Shown: positions 1 through 14,929, counted from the first letter of the stretch. The stretch is 64,000 nt of DNA from Myripristis murdjan (GCF_902150065.1 NC_043983.1:8260321-8324320); one strand, 5' to 3'. The notes: generated from the sequence alone by a model not told the origin. Numbers and translations are program-made.

Positions 1-444
1 ACAGACTGCTTTCTTTCAATCTATTACTTTGTGTCTCAATACATTCAATAGATTCAATACATTCTCTTTTTGCTGCCTCAGTGATGATCTGTAGACCTCT
101 AACCTCACTGGAATGACTAGAGTACTTACTCAAAAATGTAATTTAACCTGCTTTGAATGGATTCATGGAAAATGTAAATTTCAAAAGTTTTTAGTCAGAT
201 TTTTTTCTTTTTTCACGCTGGACTAACATGTACTGGGAAAATTGTTTCACATCAGACAGCTTTTTTTTTTTTTTTTTAACTTCAAATAAGTGTATTCATT
301 CATTCATTCATTTAGTCATTCATTCATATATTTATACATTTATTTATTATTTATTATGTAAAAGAACTTTTACTAAATCACTTCATGACCTGAGTAATTT
401 TACTATTACTATTTAAACTGTTTATTCCCTCTGTTCTGGTCACT

Positions 445-482
<38 letters not shown>

Positions 483-679
483 ACACATGTTATAAATACT
501 AAAATGCTAAAATGTTGTAAGTGTACATGGACTTAAACAATAAAGACAATTCTGTACTTTTTTGGCGATTCTGCTATTATTGTGAAATTCATGATCGGAA
601 ATGCTGTGTACATTGTGAGAGACTTGACACTGGTGCAGTTGGATAACGTTCACAAACAGAGGGTTAGGTAGGCTGTCAG
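1..679 (+). other. Noncoding flank, possible 3' end of an upstream gene
   Basis: No exon is recognised. Two long poly-T runs (about 260-278 and 448-476) and CATT-type low complexity (about 293-345) are present. An AATAAA at 539-544 on the + strand could be the polyadenylation signal of a gene left of the window. Without the upstream coding part this stays a guess. Confidence 0.25.
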
Positions 680-772
680 TAAGAAACCTTTCAGAGGTTA
701 TTGTGGAGATTGTCGCTGCTGGACGGGTTTATTTATGTTGTGAAAAGAGGACACGGACTCTCACGGGACTGT
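680..772 (+). other. mfn1: Possible noncoding first exon of mfn1
   Basis: The first coding exon of mfn1 starts at an acceptor (CTGCCAG, 1321-1327), so an upstream noncoding exon must exist. A plausible donor (CTGTG then GTGAGG) lies at 773, about 550 bp upstream, at the left edge of a GTTAGC-rich stretch typical of a fish promoter. The 5' edge of this exon is a guess and no TATA box is evident. Transcript data would settle it. Confidence 0.3.
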
Positions 773-794
773 GGTGAGGAAATATCAGCTCAGC

Positions 795-1115
795 TATGCT
801 AGTGTTAGCCTGGCACCGCGTTGCCTGTAGCTTAGCGGCGGCGCTGGCTCTCAACATGCGGCTAGTCCTTATCAAACACATGAGTTTAAATTTAGCCAAC
901 TAACGCAGCTAACTCAATCATACTTAGGAAATGCCATACATGTGAATGTGCCAAGGCGTTGCGTGTGAAAACGAAAGGCAGCTGGAGTTATGTGGCAGTA
1001 ATGACACATTGTCCTGCTGACCCGGCGGTACAAGTTAGCAAGGTTAGCTGTGCTGATTATTAAATGGCTGTTTTCTCTTGAGTAACGTCCCCTCCAGCTA
1101 AATCACGTTAGCCTA
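795..1115. promoter_or_regulatory. mfn1: GTTAGC-rich promoter/first-intron region of mfn1
   Basis: Five GTTAGC or GCTAAC hexamers occur at 804-809, 908-913, 1034-1039, 1043-1048 and 1107-1112, with further partial forms (TAGCTTAGC, GGCTAG) between them, in a locally CpG-richer stretch. The same motif clusters near the starts of actl6a and ndufb5 in this window. A promoter role is inferred from position. Confidence 0.4.
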
Positions 1116-1337
1116 GGTAACTGGTAAATTACATTACCTCACTTGACAGACAGATTGTGTGTTGACATTAGAGTATGGATTTGCACTGCCATTCAAAGCT
1201 GTGCTGGAGAGGTTTGGACATCACCTGGCCATCTTGGGCCAAGCGGCGTAGCTTTCTGCTGATGGTGTGACAGGATGACATGATGCTGATCATAACTCTA
1301 TATCTGTGTTTGATTTTTCGCTGCCAGATTAAAAACC

Positions 1338-4300
1338 ATGGCTTCAGCCCCTCTCCTGAGACGAACGGATTCAGCTCGGGGGGATTTCTCTCCCCTGAAG
1401 CACTTTGTTGTGGCCAAGAAGACCATCAGTGATGTGTTTGAACAACTACTGGACTATGTGAGAGAAAGCTCAGCATTTGTGGAAGGTGAGAGGATTTTTT
1501 TTTTTTTTTTTTTTTTTTCCTTTTTTTGATTGTCAGTTGTGGGTCAACTCTTTCCTTGTAAATGTCAGAGGAGACAGCATCTCATTGTGTTTGTTGGGCA
1601 GAAACCTATGGGAATAAAGCTTTGGAGAACATTGCAAGCCAGGACCAAAAGGCAAAGATTCAGGCATATGCCGAGAAGCTAGCTGTTATTCAGGAGGTGC
1701 TGTCGCGCAGACACATGAAGGTGGCCTTTTTTGGCAGGTAAGTCCATGCTGTCCGGTGTAGACACACTCATTGAATGCCCTGTTTGAAAGCACCTTGTTT
1801 TTAACACTTGCTTGATGCCAGTGAGTGAATAGAGATGAGGTAATCAATATGTAACTGCAACCCTCATCAACATAAATGAGGCGCACTCTTTTAATTTTCA
1901 GTAGTGTCCTTGAGGCATAATCATTTAGTCACCTGAACAATCTATTATATGCTTGACAGAATCACTTTAATAGTTGAGTTATGTTGCGCTGGTCTGATTG
2001 GGTTGTTTATGTGAAGTTTAATTTGCAATAAAGGTAAATTATTAGGCTACATGTAAAGTCATTGATTATGCTGTATGCCCTTAGGACGAGTAATGGGAAA
2101 AGCACAGTGATCAATGCCATGCTGAGGGACCGGGTGCTGCCCAGCGGCATTGGCCACACCACTAACTGCTTCCTGAGTGTGGAGGGCACTGATGAAGACA
2201 AGGCCTACCTCAAGACTGAGGGCTCTGATGAGGAGAAGAGCATCAAGGTTTTTTTTGTTGTTGTTGTTGTTATTTTAAAATATATTTTACCAGGCAATGT
2301 TTGTCTGCACTAATTTGAGCTCTGCTGCTAAAAATAATTGTCACCCATTTACAGTGTTATTGCCCCTCCTGACATTTCCCTCTGTTGTTTGTCTGGTCTG
2401 ATCAGCATGGAGTTTGGAGTTTGTGTTTTTATTGAGGTCAAAAGGGCAGGGGGATGTTGGCGGGCTTTAGGATATTGGCTGTGGTTGTGTAGCTGTACAG
2501 ACTGGTCATGTGATTGAAGATACAAGCTGATAATGTTCTCTCCTCCTCACTGTAGCTGTGTTTGATTTGGACATGAGCAGGCAGGAAATTAATTTGGTTT
2601 ATGAGCCAGAGCCACAGTAAATCTCCTTATGATCGATACGAAAGCTGGATCCCACATCAACAAATGAGCACTTGAATGGAAAAGTGTGCCATTTGATTTG
2701 CTCAAGTAGCATGTGACACTGATGCATATAGAGGCAGCGAACGGAAATGTAAACTGAGTTATTTTTAGTGCATGGTAGAAAAACAAAAGAAGTAACTCAA
2801 TCAACATTTTGTGGAGCTGGTAGCGGATATTATTTTCCCCAGGACAGATAATATGGTCACTCCCAATATACTGTATGTAAACCAAGTGAATATTAGTTGA
2901 GTGTGCAGTCGTGTTTGACCTGCTACAGTAATGCAGGATGTTTACTGTAGTATCAGGTGTCTGAAACGCCTGGTGTAAGGTCATCCTCTCTATCCTTACT
3001 TTAGCCTTTTGAACCAGCTAGAGCTGACATGGGTTGAAAAGAATAAGAGTATGGCACAGGTGGAATCAGCTTGTGGCATTATTTTACCTTTACTTTATCT
3101 TTATTTGGCATTGTCTTATCATATCATCAGATTAAACAGTCCAGTGTTTTTACCAGAAACAGTCAGGAGTGCAAGTCACTTTTTACAAATTTTAATGTAA
3201 TAATCTATTAACAAAAAATTGAATTAGAATAGTGTAATGATTTTTATAAAGTTCGCAAAAAATTGTGGGATTTCATTTGATGAAACATAATGACGTTGTA
3301 AAAGTTTCAATAACAGGATGAAATACATTATTATAATGATAGGTAGCCTTTATCTCACTACTGTACATTTTATTCCATGAACAGGATTATAACACTGTTA
3401 GCAGGAAATGATGATCAAGTTAATGGGAAGTTATTTCATGAAGAGTTGTTCCGCTCCTGCAGACGGTGAACCAGCTGGCTCATGCGCTCCACATGGACGA
3501 GAGCCTAGACGCCGGCTGCCTGGTCCGTGTCTTCTGGCCAAAGACCAAGTGCGCTCTGCTCCGAGACGACCTGGTGCTTGTCGACAGGTAACAGGGTTGC
3601 TGCGCACATCAGGAAAACGATGGGGGCATCGATGAGATGAAACTTTGGGAATTAAATGTTTTTCACGTTTTATGTTGACATACGTAGACCCACTGTCATT
3701 TATTTTACATATGGTACAAGTTTATTCTTGGATATAGTCTAACATAGCCTAGTTAAGATTTATATGCCATACATAATATAGAATTGGACTAATTTTTCAA
3801 CTGTAGTCATTCCAGGTCAACCACTGGCTAAAAGCAGTGTTCTTTCCTTTATAATGACATTAGACTTCTTAACACATATCGTGGTATTTAGTGGTATTTG
3901 GTGTTCTCTGTTGTGAGAACGAGAGCTGCACTGGGAGTGTACTACTCCAAAATGAATGAAATAGACACAGACTGGACAACAACACGATTTTTAACAGCAT
4001 CACAAAACTGAAAAGTAGTTTTTTAAGGACACACAACAACACACACCTGTTTAGGTTTCATTTTCATTGCTCTTTTCAGTTCCCTGGCTTCAAAAATGGC
4101 CAAACTTTTTTTCTGACACTGTGTCACCCTGCAGTGGCGCAACAGCTGAAAACAGATCCACCATTTTGGAAATCAGCTGGCTGAAGAGAAAGAAGAAAGT
4201 GAAACTAAAACTTAAACAAACATGTGTGACGGAGCATTCTTCAAAACAATTGGTCAGGTTTCTGTCGCCATTTAAAATCCTGTTTATCTACTTAATTCAT

Positions 4301-7300
4301 TTTGGAGAAGAACGCTCCCGAGGAAGTTCACACTCTCATGGGTGTAGGTGTTACACTCACATAGCGCACCAAATGAGACTATATGGATATGAATCCAAGC
4401 TATCACCTTAAGACTTGCGTCATCAGGGTAGAAAATATTTGATATAATCCCCAAAGTTGAAATGTACCCAGTCTCTGTGGAGAGTCATTTCAGCAGCGAA
4501 CAATAGGATATAGATAAGGATTCAACAACAAATATGTGTAAGGAAAAGGTATTATGTTATCATCAAGCTAATACTGTTCTGCCATTGGCATGACAGAGTT
4601 GCCACTGTTGTATACTGACAGATTGACAGGTTAACAGATGTTTGCAGTTTACAGCAGCTTACCACAGAAGTTCAGCACATAGGCAGGCTGAGCAATGATG
4701 CATCACTGACTCACCACCTTATTAGATTTACAGATCAGATGTGCTTTTGTTTAGCTATTCACATTACTCCATCAGATTTACAGATGGTAGTAACATATTG
4801 ACAGAATGTTAAATGATTCAGCATTCCTGTGTGAGAGGGGAAAATCCAGAAAATGAAGTTGAAACAGAGTGTGTACATACATAACACGTTGTTTAACTGA
4901 CTGTAGTCTGACTTCCCAGTATCAGTAATCGTCAGTAACATTGCTGTAGAATCCACAGGCATAATACATTATGATGTTTAGCCACCATAATACCTATGTA
5001 TACTGTAAATGTTTGGGTTGCCAGAGGGTCTGATGAGAACTGTAAGCGAGATCAGCATCTGCTCCCAGGCATCTTCTATTATTTTAAAACCCTTTTTTTG
5101 CTGGAAAAGGTAAAAATAGCTTGTGAATTTTCAGATGTGTGAGCTATTGTAATCTGTAGTAAACAGTTGGTTTCTTACCTTCACTGCACTCCGTTCTTCA
5201 TATGAACCTTATGAAGAAAGATTAATCCCCCTGAAAATGGTCTCCGCTGAAGAGGTTTGAGTCAGATGTTCAGTTTTATCTCAAGTTTGACCTTTTGACC
5301 TCTCTTTCTCTCTGCAGCCCAGGAACAGACGTCACTTCACAACTGGATAGCTGGATTGACAAGTTTTGCCTGGATGCTGATGTCTTTGTTCTGGTGGCCA
5401 ACTCTGAATCCACACTTATGAACACGGTAATAATCCCATGCCTGGTGACTCTCCTCCATGAATTTATCATTGGACTAAACTGTGTGGATAGTGTTGAAGT
5501 CCCTTGAAACCCAGACTTCATCTTCACAGTACCTTAGGTGACAACAGATAAATAATACTTCAGTGTAATTTAGTATTAACACTGCATGAAATGATGACAT
5601 GTAAATGCTTCGACCACACTAAAGCAAGTCAGCCATTCCCACTGAAAGTTGTCACACATAAATAAATAGCAGTCTGTGGCAAAGGTTCTGTTTATGTTTC
5701 ACTTGTTCTGGACTGGCAGTCCAGCAGGAACCTCTACTGTAACCGTGAGTGTCACTGACCCTTCTGTTCAGTCACTGGTATGAGTTGCACGTGCTGCCAG
5801 AGCAAGGGATTCTGCCATGATCCCGTGTTGTTGTCTTACCTGCTGGCTGCTGGCCATCTTGGCTTCAGCAGATCTGTCCAATCAGTGCTGTCAGTCAGAG
5901 ATTTGTGTGATTATTGGAGACCTGAGAACACTGATAGAAGTGCCCACTGACATTTTACTTGATATTTTTCTTACCATTAACCAACAGGACAAGAAACAAA
6001 TTATGCACTTATTTATACTGAAGGGGCCATTGTGGATGTGTCCTAGCCTGAGCTTGTTACAGCTCAGGGAATGTGGCTGACTCCTTTGTGATACAGCAAC
6101 ACACACAGGCCCTGCTCTTGTTTCTGTCTGCTCAGGCATTCATGCTATGTGAAGCTAGACACACAGTCAATCACAGAAGTCCTTATCCCGGCCTCAGCTC
6201 TTAAAGGGAAAGGAGACACGTTCCCCACATTACTGCTCAGTACAAATGAACCCAGGCTTTGAGGTTATCCATGCATGGGTTTAGATATTAAACATGCTGA
6301 AGTAACAGAAAAGCTTCATGCTCCACTGAGAGATTCAGTCCTGCTTATGTGTGTAAACAATGTTCATATTTTTTCCATATATTACAGCAACCTTCACTTT
6401 ACTCCCTCTGTCTAAATGAAGCTGGCAAAGAGGACATGTACATATATGCAGGCTTGGTGTGTCAAATGTGAATAAAAACAAATTAGGAGCCTTTTCTCTA
6501 TTTAACCTACAGTGTTTTCATCAGGCAGTTTCTTGGAAAATGGAGGATGGTAAATTGTTATCATGTAGGTTTAAAACAAAATTTGTGTTGATTTAAACAC
6601 TGTTTGAATATCACTGACAGCAGCCACCCTTCTCTCTTCCCTCTTTGTGCCGTTTAGGAAAAGCACTTTTTCCACAAAGTGAACGAGCGTCTGTCGAAGC
6701 CCAACATCTTCATCCTCAACAACCGCTGGGACGCCTCGGCAAACGAACCAGAGTACATGGAAGATGTGAGTCGACTATCCATCTCTTGGCTGAATATTGT
6801 CTGATAGCTAAGATATTGTCTCTAAATGTGCAGAATGTAACTGTCTTCACCTGGCTCTTGGCTGTGTTTTGATGCTTTAAATTGCTTTTGCATTTGGGGT
6901 TTCATTATTGCGGAAACATTCAAGTAATGTTACAACACAGTGCATCACATGTTCTTCCAGGTGAGGAAACAACACACGGACCGTTGTGTCAACTTCCTGG
7001 TGGAGGAGCTGAAGGTGGTGGACCGCGAGCAGGCGCCCAATCGCATCTTCTTTGTCTCAGCTAAAGAGGTTCTCAACTCCCGTATGCAGCGCGCACAGGG
7101 CATGCCCGAAACCGGTGAGCTCTGCGACTTCGGCTAAGCTTGTGTTTGTGCTGCAGGGACAGAATGAAAACGTTGCGTATGTGTATATGTTATGATTATG
7201 TTCATTTAGAGGGAAAGGCACATGTCTTTTAGAGCACATAAGTTCAGTAGGACTTGCATACCTCCATACATTTTATCAGATATTGACTTGACTTGTTACA

Positions 7301-9791
7301 CTTAGACCATACAGAACTGAATCTGAAGTCAAATCGGATGGAGCGAGTGGTCAGTTATTCTAATTGTGTGCTCCTCCTCCAAATAACACCTACCTAACCC
7401 TAGCCAAATCATAAAACTATCAGACTGCGGTATGTTATCATCTTTGGCTGTGACTGCCACTGCTCACATGTTACCACCGAACCACTTCATTAATCAGCTG
7501 GCTGTCTGTGACCTTTTAATGAACTGTTTTTAGCTTAGCACCTTCTCCTCCTGCATTGTGCTCAGGGATCGCATCTTGTTTTTTTCCTTCTACAGCAGCT
7601 CTTTTGTAGGTGAACACTTAGAAATCCACAAAATTGGGGCAATTTACTGATGCTAAAAAACACACACGTCTCACCTTGCACTGTTTTTACCTACGTATGT
7701 CAGTGTCACAGCTGATGTGTGCGTCATTGTTGTACTTTTGTAATGTTAGGTGTTTACATCTAATGTGACTATTCCATCCAACAGGTGGCGCCCTGGCTGA
7801 GGGCTTCCAGGAAAGACTAAAGGAGTTCCAGAGCTTTGAGAGGAGGTTTGAGGTGTGTGTGTGTGTGTGTGTGTATGTGTGTCAGTCATTGTTGTCCCCA
7901 TATCTTCCTGTTGTTACTCAAATTCAGCGAAATCTCTTTCCTGTCTGTGTCCGGAGGGACTGAACAAAAGAAAGTGAAGCTTAAATCCGTGTATAATCAA
8001 ATCATGCCAGACACAGCAGTTCACTCAGATGACAAGGCCAGGGTGATAACCACTGAGGTTGGTACATGATAAGAGCTTGGCAAATCGTTCTTGTCATTTT
8101 ATGGCTACAGGCAGTAGCATACAGTGGTATGAGAGGTGAGGACGTTCATCTCAGTTTGACAGGCAGCCAACCGCTGCATAATCAGTTGTTCTTATTGCAA
8201 AAAACACTTAGGCAGGTTACAAATTCAGTTGGGGAGTGAAATTATGAAGCCAGTTTGTATGTGTTCTTGTCTCCATGTGTATGGGAGTGTGGTCATGTGT
8301 CTGTTGAGTAATGGAAGAATTTGAGTTAGAGGGGAAGCAACCCAAACCTTTTTCTAACTTTACCAGTAGAAGTTCCTAGTGTATCCAGGTAACTACTCTG
8401 CCTCTGTAACCCCACCCTGTGGGTTGCCTCAGCTTCATACCATGTCGGACTTCTTGTGTCTCTCCTCGAACCGTGCAACCACAGTCTGATTCCCACCACA
8501 GCCCTAGACCAGTCACTGTGCATTTTTCCATCAACCTGCGTCTTCATTGCTGAAGTCTAGATTTACTTAGGCGAGGACATCCATTTTTTTCAGTTCCACT
8601 TTCATTTGTTTTGTCTGTCTTTTTAAGTATGATTGGTGATTTGCTTTTAATGTTTTTTGTTTCATCTTGTTTGGTTGTTTTGTTTTAAACTGGCTAGAAT
8701 AAATAACTAATAGTTGTATAGTTTTGAATAGAATTAGAATAAGAAACAATTGTTTCATGCAGGGGAAATAATTGATAAAATCCAAGTAAAATGATCAAAG
8801 AACAAAGATGACTTTGGCATAATCAGTATTTAAACTTATTAAGCAGTTATGCGCATTTTACATTTCAGCTGACATGCTTTATCTAGAGGGATTCAAAATT
8901 CAGTCACTTAGAATAGCCTTATGTCTAGATTTGTAGCTTGATAGGCAAAAACTAATAGGGAAAGGTCCTAGAGTGCATGTATCATAGAGAAGTGCAGGGT
9001 AATGGAATTAGAGCTTAAAAGCAAGGATTTTTATGTACTTAAGTTTTTTCCTTAAGTGACAGGCAGCATATGAAGGTTGCAAATTGTTTTTCTGAATCTA
9101 CTAATTCTTTATGGGCCAGTGTGTTCTGTCACCTCAGTCACAGAAAAACAAAGCAGTACTGTCCAACAAATATGTCTAGTTTTTTTTTTTTTTTTTTTTA
9201 TGAATATCAAATACAATTCTGTACACACCCCTTCACATTACATACACAGTACCTGTCTTATTTCTTTTTGCTTGTATTGTTGGTTGTATTTTTGCATTAT
9301 ATGTTTGTATGATTTGGATGTTGCCTCACCAACACATTACTGTGACATTGCAGAAATTTGCGGGACACAGGACACACACACTGCTGCTGCCATTCTCGCT
9401 CTTGTGTTGTCCACGCTCTCTTTTTAAGTTGCAGTAGCAGGTGTCTGTCTTGTGCACTGTTTGTCCCTCTCGCGGCAGCAGCCCCTATAATCGTCACAGT
9501 AACTTGTGTGTTATGGCCTCGCAGGAGTGTATCTCGCAGTCAGCAGTGAAAACAAAGTTTGAGCAGCACACAATCAGGGCCAAGCAGATCACTGAAACAG
9601 TCAAGGGCATCATGGACGCCATCAACATTGAGGCGGCAGAGAAGAGGTAGGTGTCCTGTTCCCATCCTTTGTTTTGTTCTTTTAATAGGAGAGAATGAGT
9701 TTTCGAAGATTCTCATGAAACTGATACCTTGAGGCTCATCTTTTATGAAGCTTCCAAGAGTGGCACAAGCAAAAAATTGTACTTAAATTAA

Positions 9792-9827
<36 letters not shown>

Positions 9828-12800
9828 GATAACATCAGTAACTACAAAAAAGCAACTCAAGATCAAATGTCTGTATCTTTGGATCTTTTGAAAAGGCTGT
9901 TAAACTGTAGTCATTATTGTGGGTTCATGACATCATTTCCTTTTGGTATGGCATGGCTGCAGAGTGGCAGCGCTCGAGGACAGGGAGTATCAGATGGACC
10001 GACTGGAATTTGTCAAGAACCAGCTCAACCTGCTGATTCATGACATTAAGAAGAAGATCAAGGCCATCAGTGAAGAGGTGGAAACAAAGGTAATGTAGAG
10101 AACAACCAATGGAAAGCCTCTTACCTCTTTTGTCCCTTAAGAGGGCCACTGAAGCCCTGCCTGCCTATTCCTGTAAGAAAGGCCATTTTTACTGACATTG
10201 TTCATCAAATGTTTATCTTTTTCCCTCTTAAAGTGCTCACAAGCAGCATGCTGTTCATGTTAATTCAAGAGAAAACCTTTTATGGCTAGAGAGCCCCCAC
10301 ATTAAGCATGATGCACTATAGTTCGAAGAGTTTCATTATGTCTACTTTTTCACATGAGAGTTACTGTTAGTTTTTTCAGAAATGACCAAAATGTTATGGC
10401 CCCAAAATGACCAAAATGTAATGGCACAGAACATTGATGGCACAGCTATTGATTAAAAAAACGGCTTCACATTATCGTATGTAATTATTGCATGAAATTC
10501 CATTATTGGAACAGTTTGATTGGAAAAGTTTGATTTTCTCATTTATGAGAGGCTCAGTAGATTAGCCACTGATATTTTGTGCTTCCCTAGCTCAGATGCA
10601 CAATGTGAAATAAACTGAAGTAAACAGCATTGTTAGAAACTAAAAAAGTATTCCTTGTGGAAGGGGAAACTAAGACTGATGACCTCTGCACTGTATAAAA
10701 GCAGATGTTCACTTTGACATGATGACCAGACCTTACTAGTTTTTTGGCTTGATCAGTCTTTAGGTGGCTGTCTGTAGCTGGCAAATAACTAAAGACTTTG
10801 TTTTGTCCAGGTGTCCAGCGCCATGGGAGAGGAGATCTGCCGTCTCAACGTGATCATTGACGAGTTCCACGCTGACTTCCACCCCTCACCTCATGTCCTC
10901 AAGATCTATAAGTCAGTAAGTAGGACAACCTGAAACTGTAAAAACGTTGTGGGAGGTTTTTGTGATTCAGTCACAGTGGTGTTGACAGCGCCCTCTTGTG
11001 TCGAGGTCAGTGATAGTTTGCTTTTGGACAAACAGAGAGGATGAAGTACAGTGAAGGGACTAACCAGTTGGAACTGATGACTTACAGTAACTGCTCCAGA
11101 AGTAGAAATCACAGTATTAAATGTTGCTGGCAGTTAGTATCATTTAACTTTATCTGATACAATACAGCCGACATGACTGGCCTGATAGTGGCAATCAGTT
11201 TATGCACACCTGTAGGTCAGTTACAGCATGGCTCACTAATGGCAAGCGGTTCATCTGGGCTGGTACTTGTCAGAAACTCCAGGAGTGACATTCATTCTGT
11301 TCTGTTTTTTTGACGTTGACTGTTTTCATCTGACCTCTTTCCCCTATTGCTGCAAACAGGAGCTCCTGTCCCATGTGGAGGAGGGCATGGGCAAAAACTT
11401 GGCCTTCCGCTGCTCCAACGCCGTCAACGCCTCTGTTCAAGCCTCTCAGAGAGACATGATAGGTAACCTAACTGCAAACACACAGTTTACAAAATATCCC
11501 TCAAGAAGTTGTCTCCTTCCCTTTAACTACACCTCCCTTTGATGATCAAACTAAATTTAATAATTACTGTCAGTAAGGGATTAGAATTTTCTCCTGATCA
11601 GCACTCATTCGAAATATGTTGTGTGCTGAGTGGCTCAGAGGTTTATAGTTCATAGCACTGACCTTATCCTGTTTTAAATCCTGCTTATTATTGTTTTTAT
11701 TCTCCATGTTTTACAGAGTCATGAAGCAGAAATCCTGTTGAATGTTTTGTGAATTATTGTGAGCTCAGTTGAGCCATTAGTCGTCTGAAATCGTCTTGTC
11801 CTCTAACCTTTTCCTTCCTGTACTTAAATTAGGTGGTCATGGAACAAAAATGTATGTATCTATGGTTTCTGCTGAAATTGAACCTAACTCAGCTTTGTTC
11901 AGTTCAGTTATTGTGTCTTCACTCAATTTCTCATTCAGAGAGAGTTGCTATAGATAGACAAAACCTTTTGGGCACTCGATGGTTTACGACACCCAGTGCC
12001 CTGCTATATTTACCCATCTCGCTTAATGGCATCACCCCATGCCACATCATGCTACTCATGCGTCATTATGTCAGGCACGCATGCAAGCTGTGCTCAGTGA
12101 CAGTGATTTGGGTGAGGTGTTAATGCGCCCTTCTATGAACAGGCCCCAGGCGCTGTTATGAAATGGTGGTGTGATTTCAAGGAGAGGATAAGTGGAGCAG
12201 GAAATGGCTCATTTAAATGAAATTTACTACAGACCCCTTTCCTGCCTAGTTTTGTTCCACATTTTGCAGGAAAGTGAATGTTACTGTGACTAGTCTGGCT
12301 ATTGTGCCTGGCCTTCTTGTCACTGATTTGATCTGTGAAGATGATTATTTGATGATTAGATTTTCAGTTATTACTACATTCTCAGCTACCGCCCAAGATT
12401 GCCCATATGAGGATCAGATACCAGACATGTATCTACTCAGGCTGTATATTATTACTGTGACTCCCTGCAGGCTACTAATATTCACATAAATACTCATGAC
12501 AGAATCTGAAGCTCCATGTCAGTGTGTTGTGATTGAGCGTCAATTCAGCTATGACAGTAAAACACAATGTGCATAAATATACAGCAAGAGGACTTAAGAC
12601 ATCATAAACAATGTTTGAGAGGAAACTACAAATAATTCCATTGTAACACACATGCTCCATGTTTCTTTATTTTTTTTCCCAGAGTGCATGCTCCCTCTAC
12701 TTCCCTCTGCTGTCCAGAGCCAGATCCACATGCTTGTGCCCAGCCGGAAGTTTGATCTGAGCTATGACCTGAACTGTGCCACACTCTGCAGTGACTTCCA

Positions 12801-14873
12801 GGAAAACATAGAGTTTCAGTTCTCCCTGGGCTGGACAGCTTTGGTCCACCGCTTCCTGGGTCCTGCCAACGCACAGACAGCCCTTAAACTGGTGGACCAA
12901 AACTTCCAGGTATGGTTTGGAAATTGTGAAAAAAAAAAAAAAAAATCATATATTTGTTTTTTATTGTGCCAAATATGGAGTGATGTGGCATAGTTCAGAA
13001 TTATATTACACAGCCACTATGTATGTAGGTGAAAAACAAACAAAACTCATATATAGTTAAAGAATTATGTGGAATTTGAGCTTTGCCTTGTGTTGTTGTT
13101 CAGTTCACCCGGCCAGCGCTGCCCCTGGCCCGCACGCCCTCCTCGGGACCCTCCTCCACTGTTGCCCTGCCCAACCAGGAGAATGCCATCATGACCCAGG
13201 AAGACCTGATGGTGGCAATGGCAACTCTCACCTCTCGCACCTCCATGGGCGTTGTCGTCGTCGGAGGAGTGGTGAGTTGCCTCAAAAGTGGAAAATCTCT
13301 TACAATTTTACTCAAACTTAAAATGTACTTAAACCCATGCATCTGTGGTTACAATACCAGTGTCTCAGTGGTTGCTTTGTCACTACCACCCCCTCCTGTT
13401 GGCATATTTGAATAAATAATGACAAATAAATAAGCATGTAGATCAAATTTGCGCCTGTGCAAAGTCAATATTAGCTTTAAAACCACAAACACTGAACTGC
13501 AAAATCAATTAGGAGACATCCCCCTGACTGCAGCACTGATATAGCTCAGTTTTTAACCGCCTGTGGTGTGTCCCAGGTGTGGCGAACGCTGGGCTGGAGG
13601 CTGATTGCCCTGTCAACAACACTCTACGGCTTGTTGTACCTGTATGAGAGACTCACCTGGACTACTAAGGCCAAGGAGCGCTCGCTGAAGCGGCAGTTTG
13701 TGGACTACGCCACTGAGAAGCTGCAGCTCATCGTCAGCTTCACCAGCGCAAACTGTAGCCACCAGGTCCAACAGTAAGTCCCCACTCCACTCAGCAAAAA
13801 TAATTCACTTGCTAAATATCATTGAATAATTTATGTAGAACCTCGTGTATGTAATCAAAATGTTTGAATGTTCAGTAAAGAAAGTATTGGGAAAAATCCA
13901 ACCTAAACAACTAAAAAACTGTAAAAAATAACTATTGGCGATAGGGCTGGCTGATATTATATTGCTCATGAAATAAGCCTAGATATCATCTTGGATTTTG
14001 AATATTGTAATATTGTGGTTTTAAAGACTACATTACAGTACAAGAGATGAACTTATCAGACTGATATAGCATCATATCCTCATTATTGATTGTTGATCAA
14101 TCTGTCACTGTTTATCAGTGATCTCTTGTGTGTAAATATCTTATAAAAGCATCGATGTCCATCCATACTATATTGTCACAATATTGATATCCTGGTATAC
14201 AGTCAAAGATATCATATTTGAGTTTGTCCATATGTTGCCCATTTGTTTTGGCCAGCCCAAAATGCCAATGTACTTTGCATTTCTTTGTCCAGATTTTTTC
14301 CAGTTGTGTAATCTTCTTATTCTCATGGACATCTTGCCGAATGTAGATGATGTGACATCATGTTGAGATATTTCTACTGCAGTTTGAGTGGTGTTTGATA
14401 GCAGTTGTAGATAGATAGTTTGATAACATTCAGGTTTAGGTGTTATTCTTTCAGAATCAAAGAGCAAGAGCTTCATTCTCTACATTTAGCACTGAATGAT
14501 CATATGGGAAGAAATACACTGAAAGAGAGACACAGATATCAGACAACAGTCGACAAGACTGCTCCCACCTTTCGTGCCCCTTCGTGGTTTGTTGTTGAAA
14601 GTAATTTGGGGAAGTGATGTAAAAGTTGATGAGGCAGGTTGAAGAAAAGTGAGTACACCAAAAATGTAAATTACAATACTTCACCACAAAATAACTTGAA
14701 ATGCACTGAATATCACAAATTGTGATATGGCAGATTAAGTGTTTCTGAACCTGGATAAATGCCTTTTAAAGTGGTGGACATACAATGTGAAAATATTTTA
14801 TATCATCTAATAGAGTGGTCGTTGCTCACCTCCAAAGCCTGACTCCCCATAATTTCCCTTATGTATAGTAAAA

Positions 14874-14929
<56 letters not shown>

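Noticed and set aside
2589-2984. 131-codon open frame on the minus strand in mfn1 intron 3
   Set aside because: No recognisable domain, unlikely composition, and it lies inside an intron of a well-defined gene.
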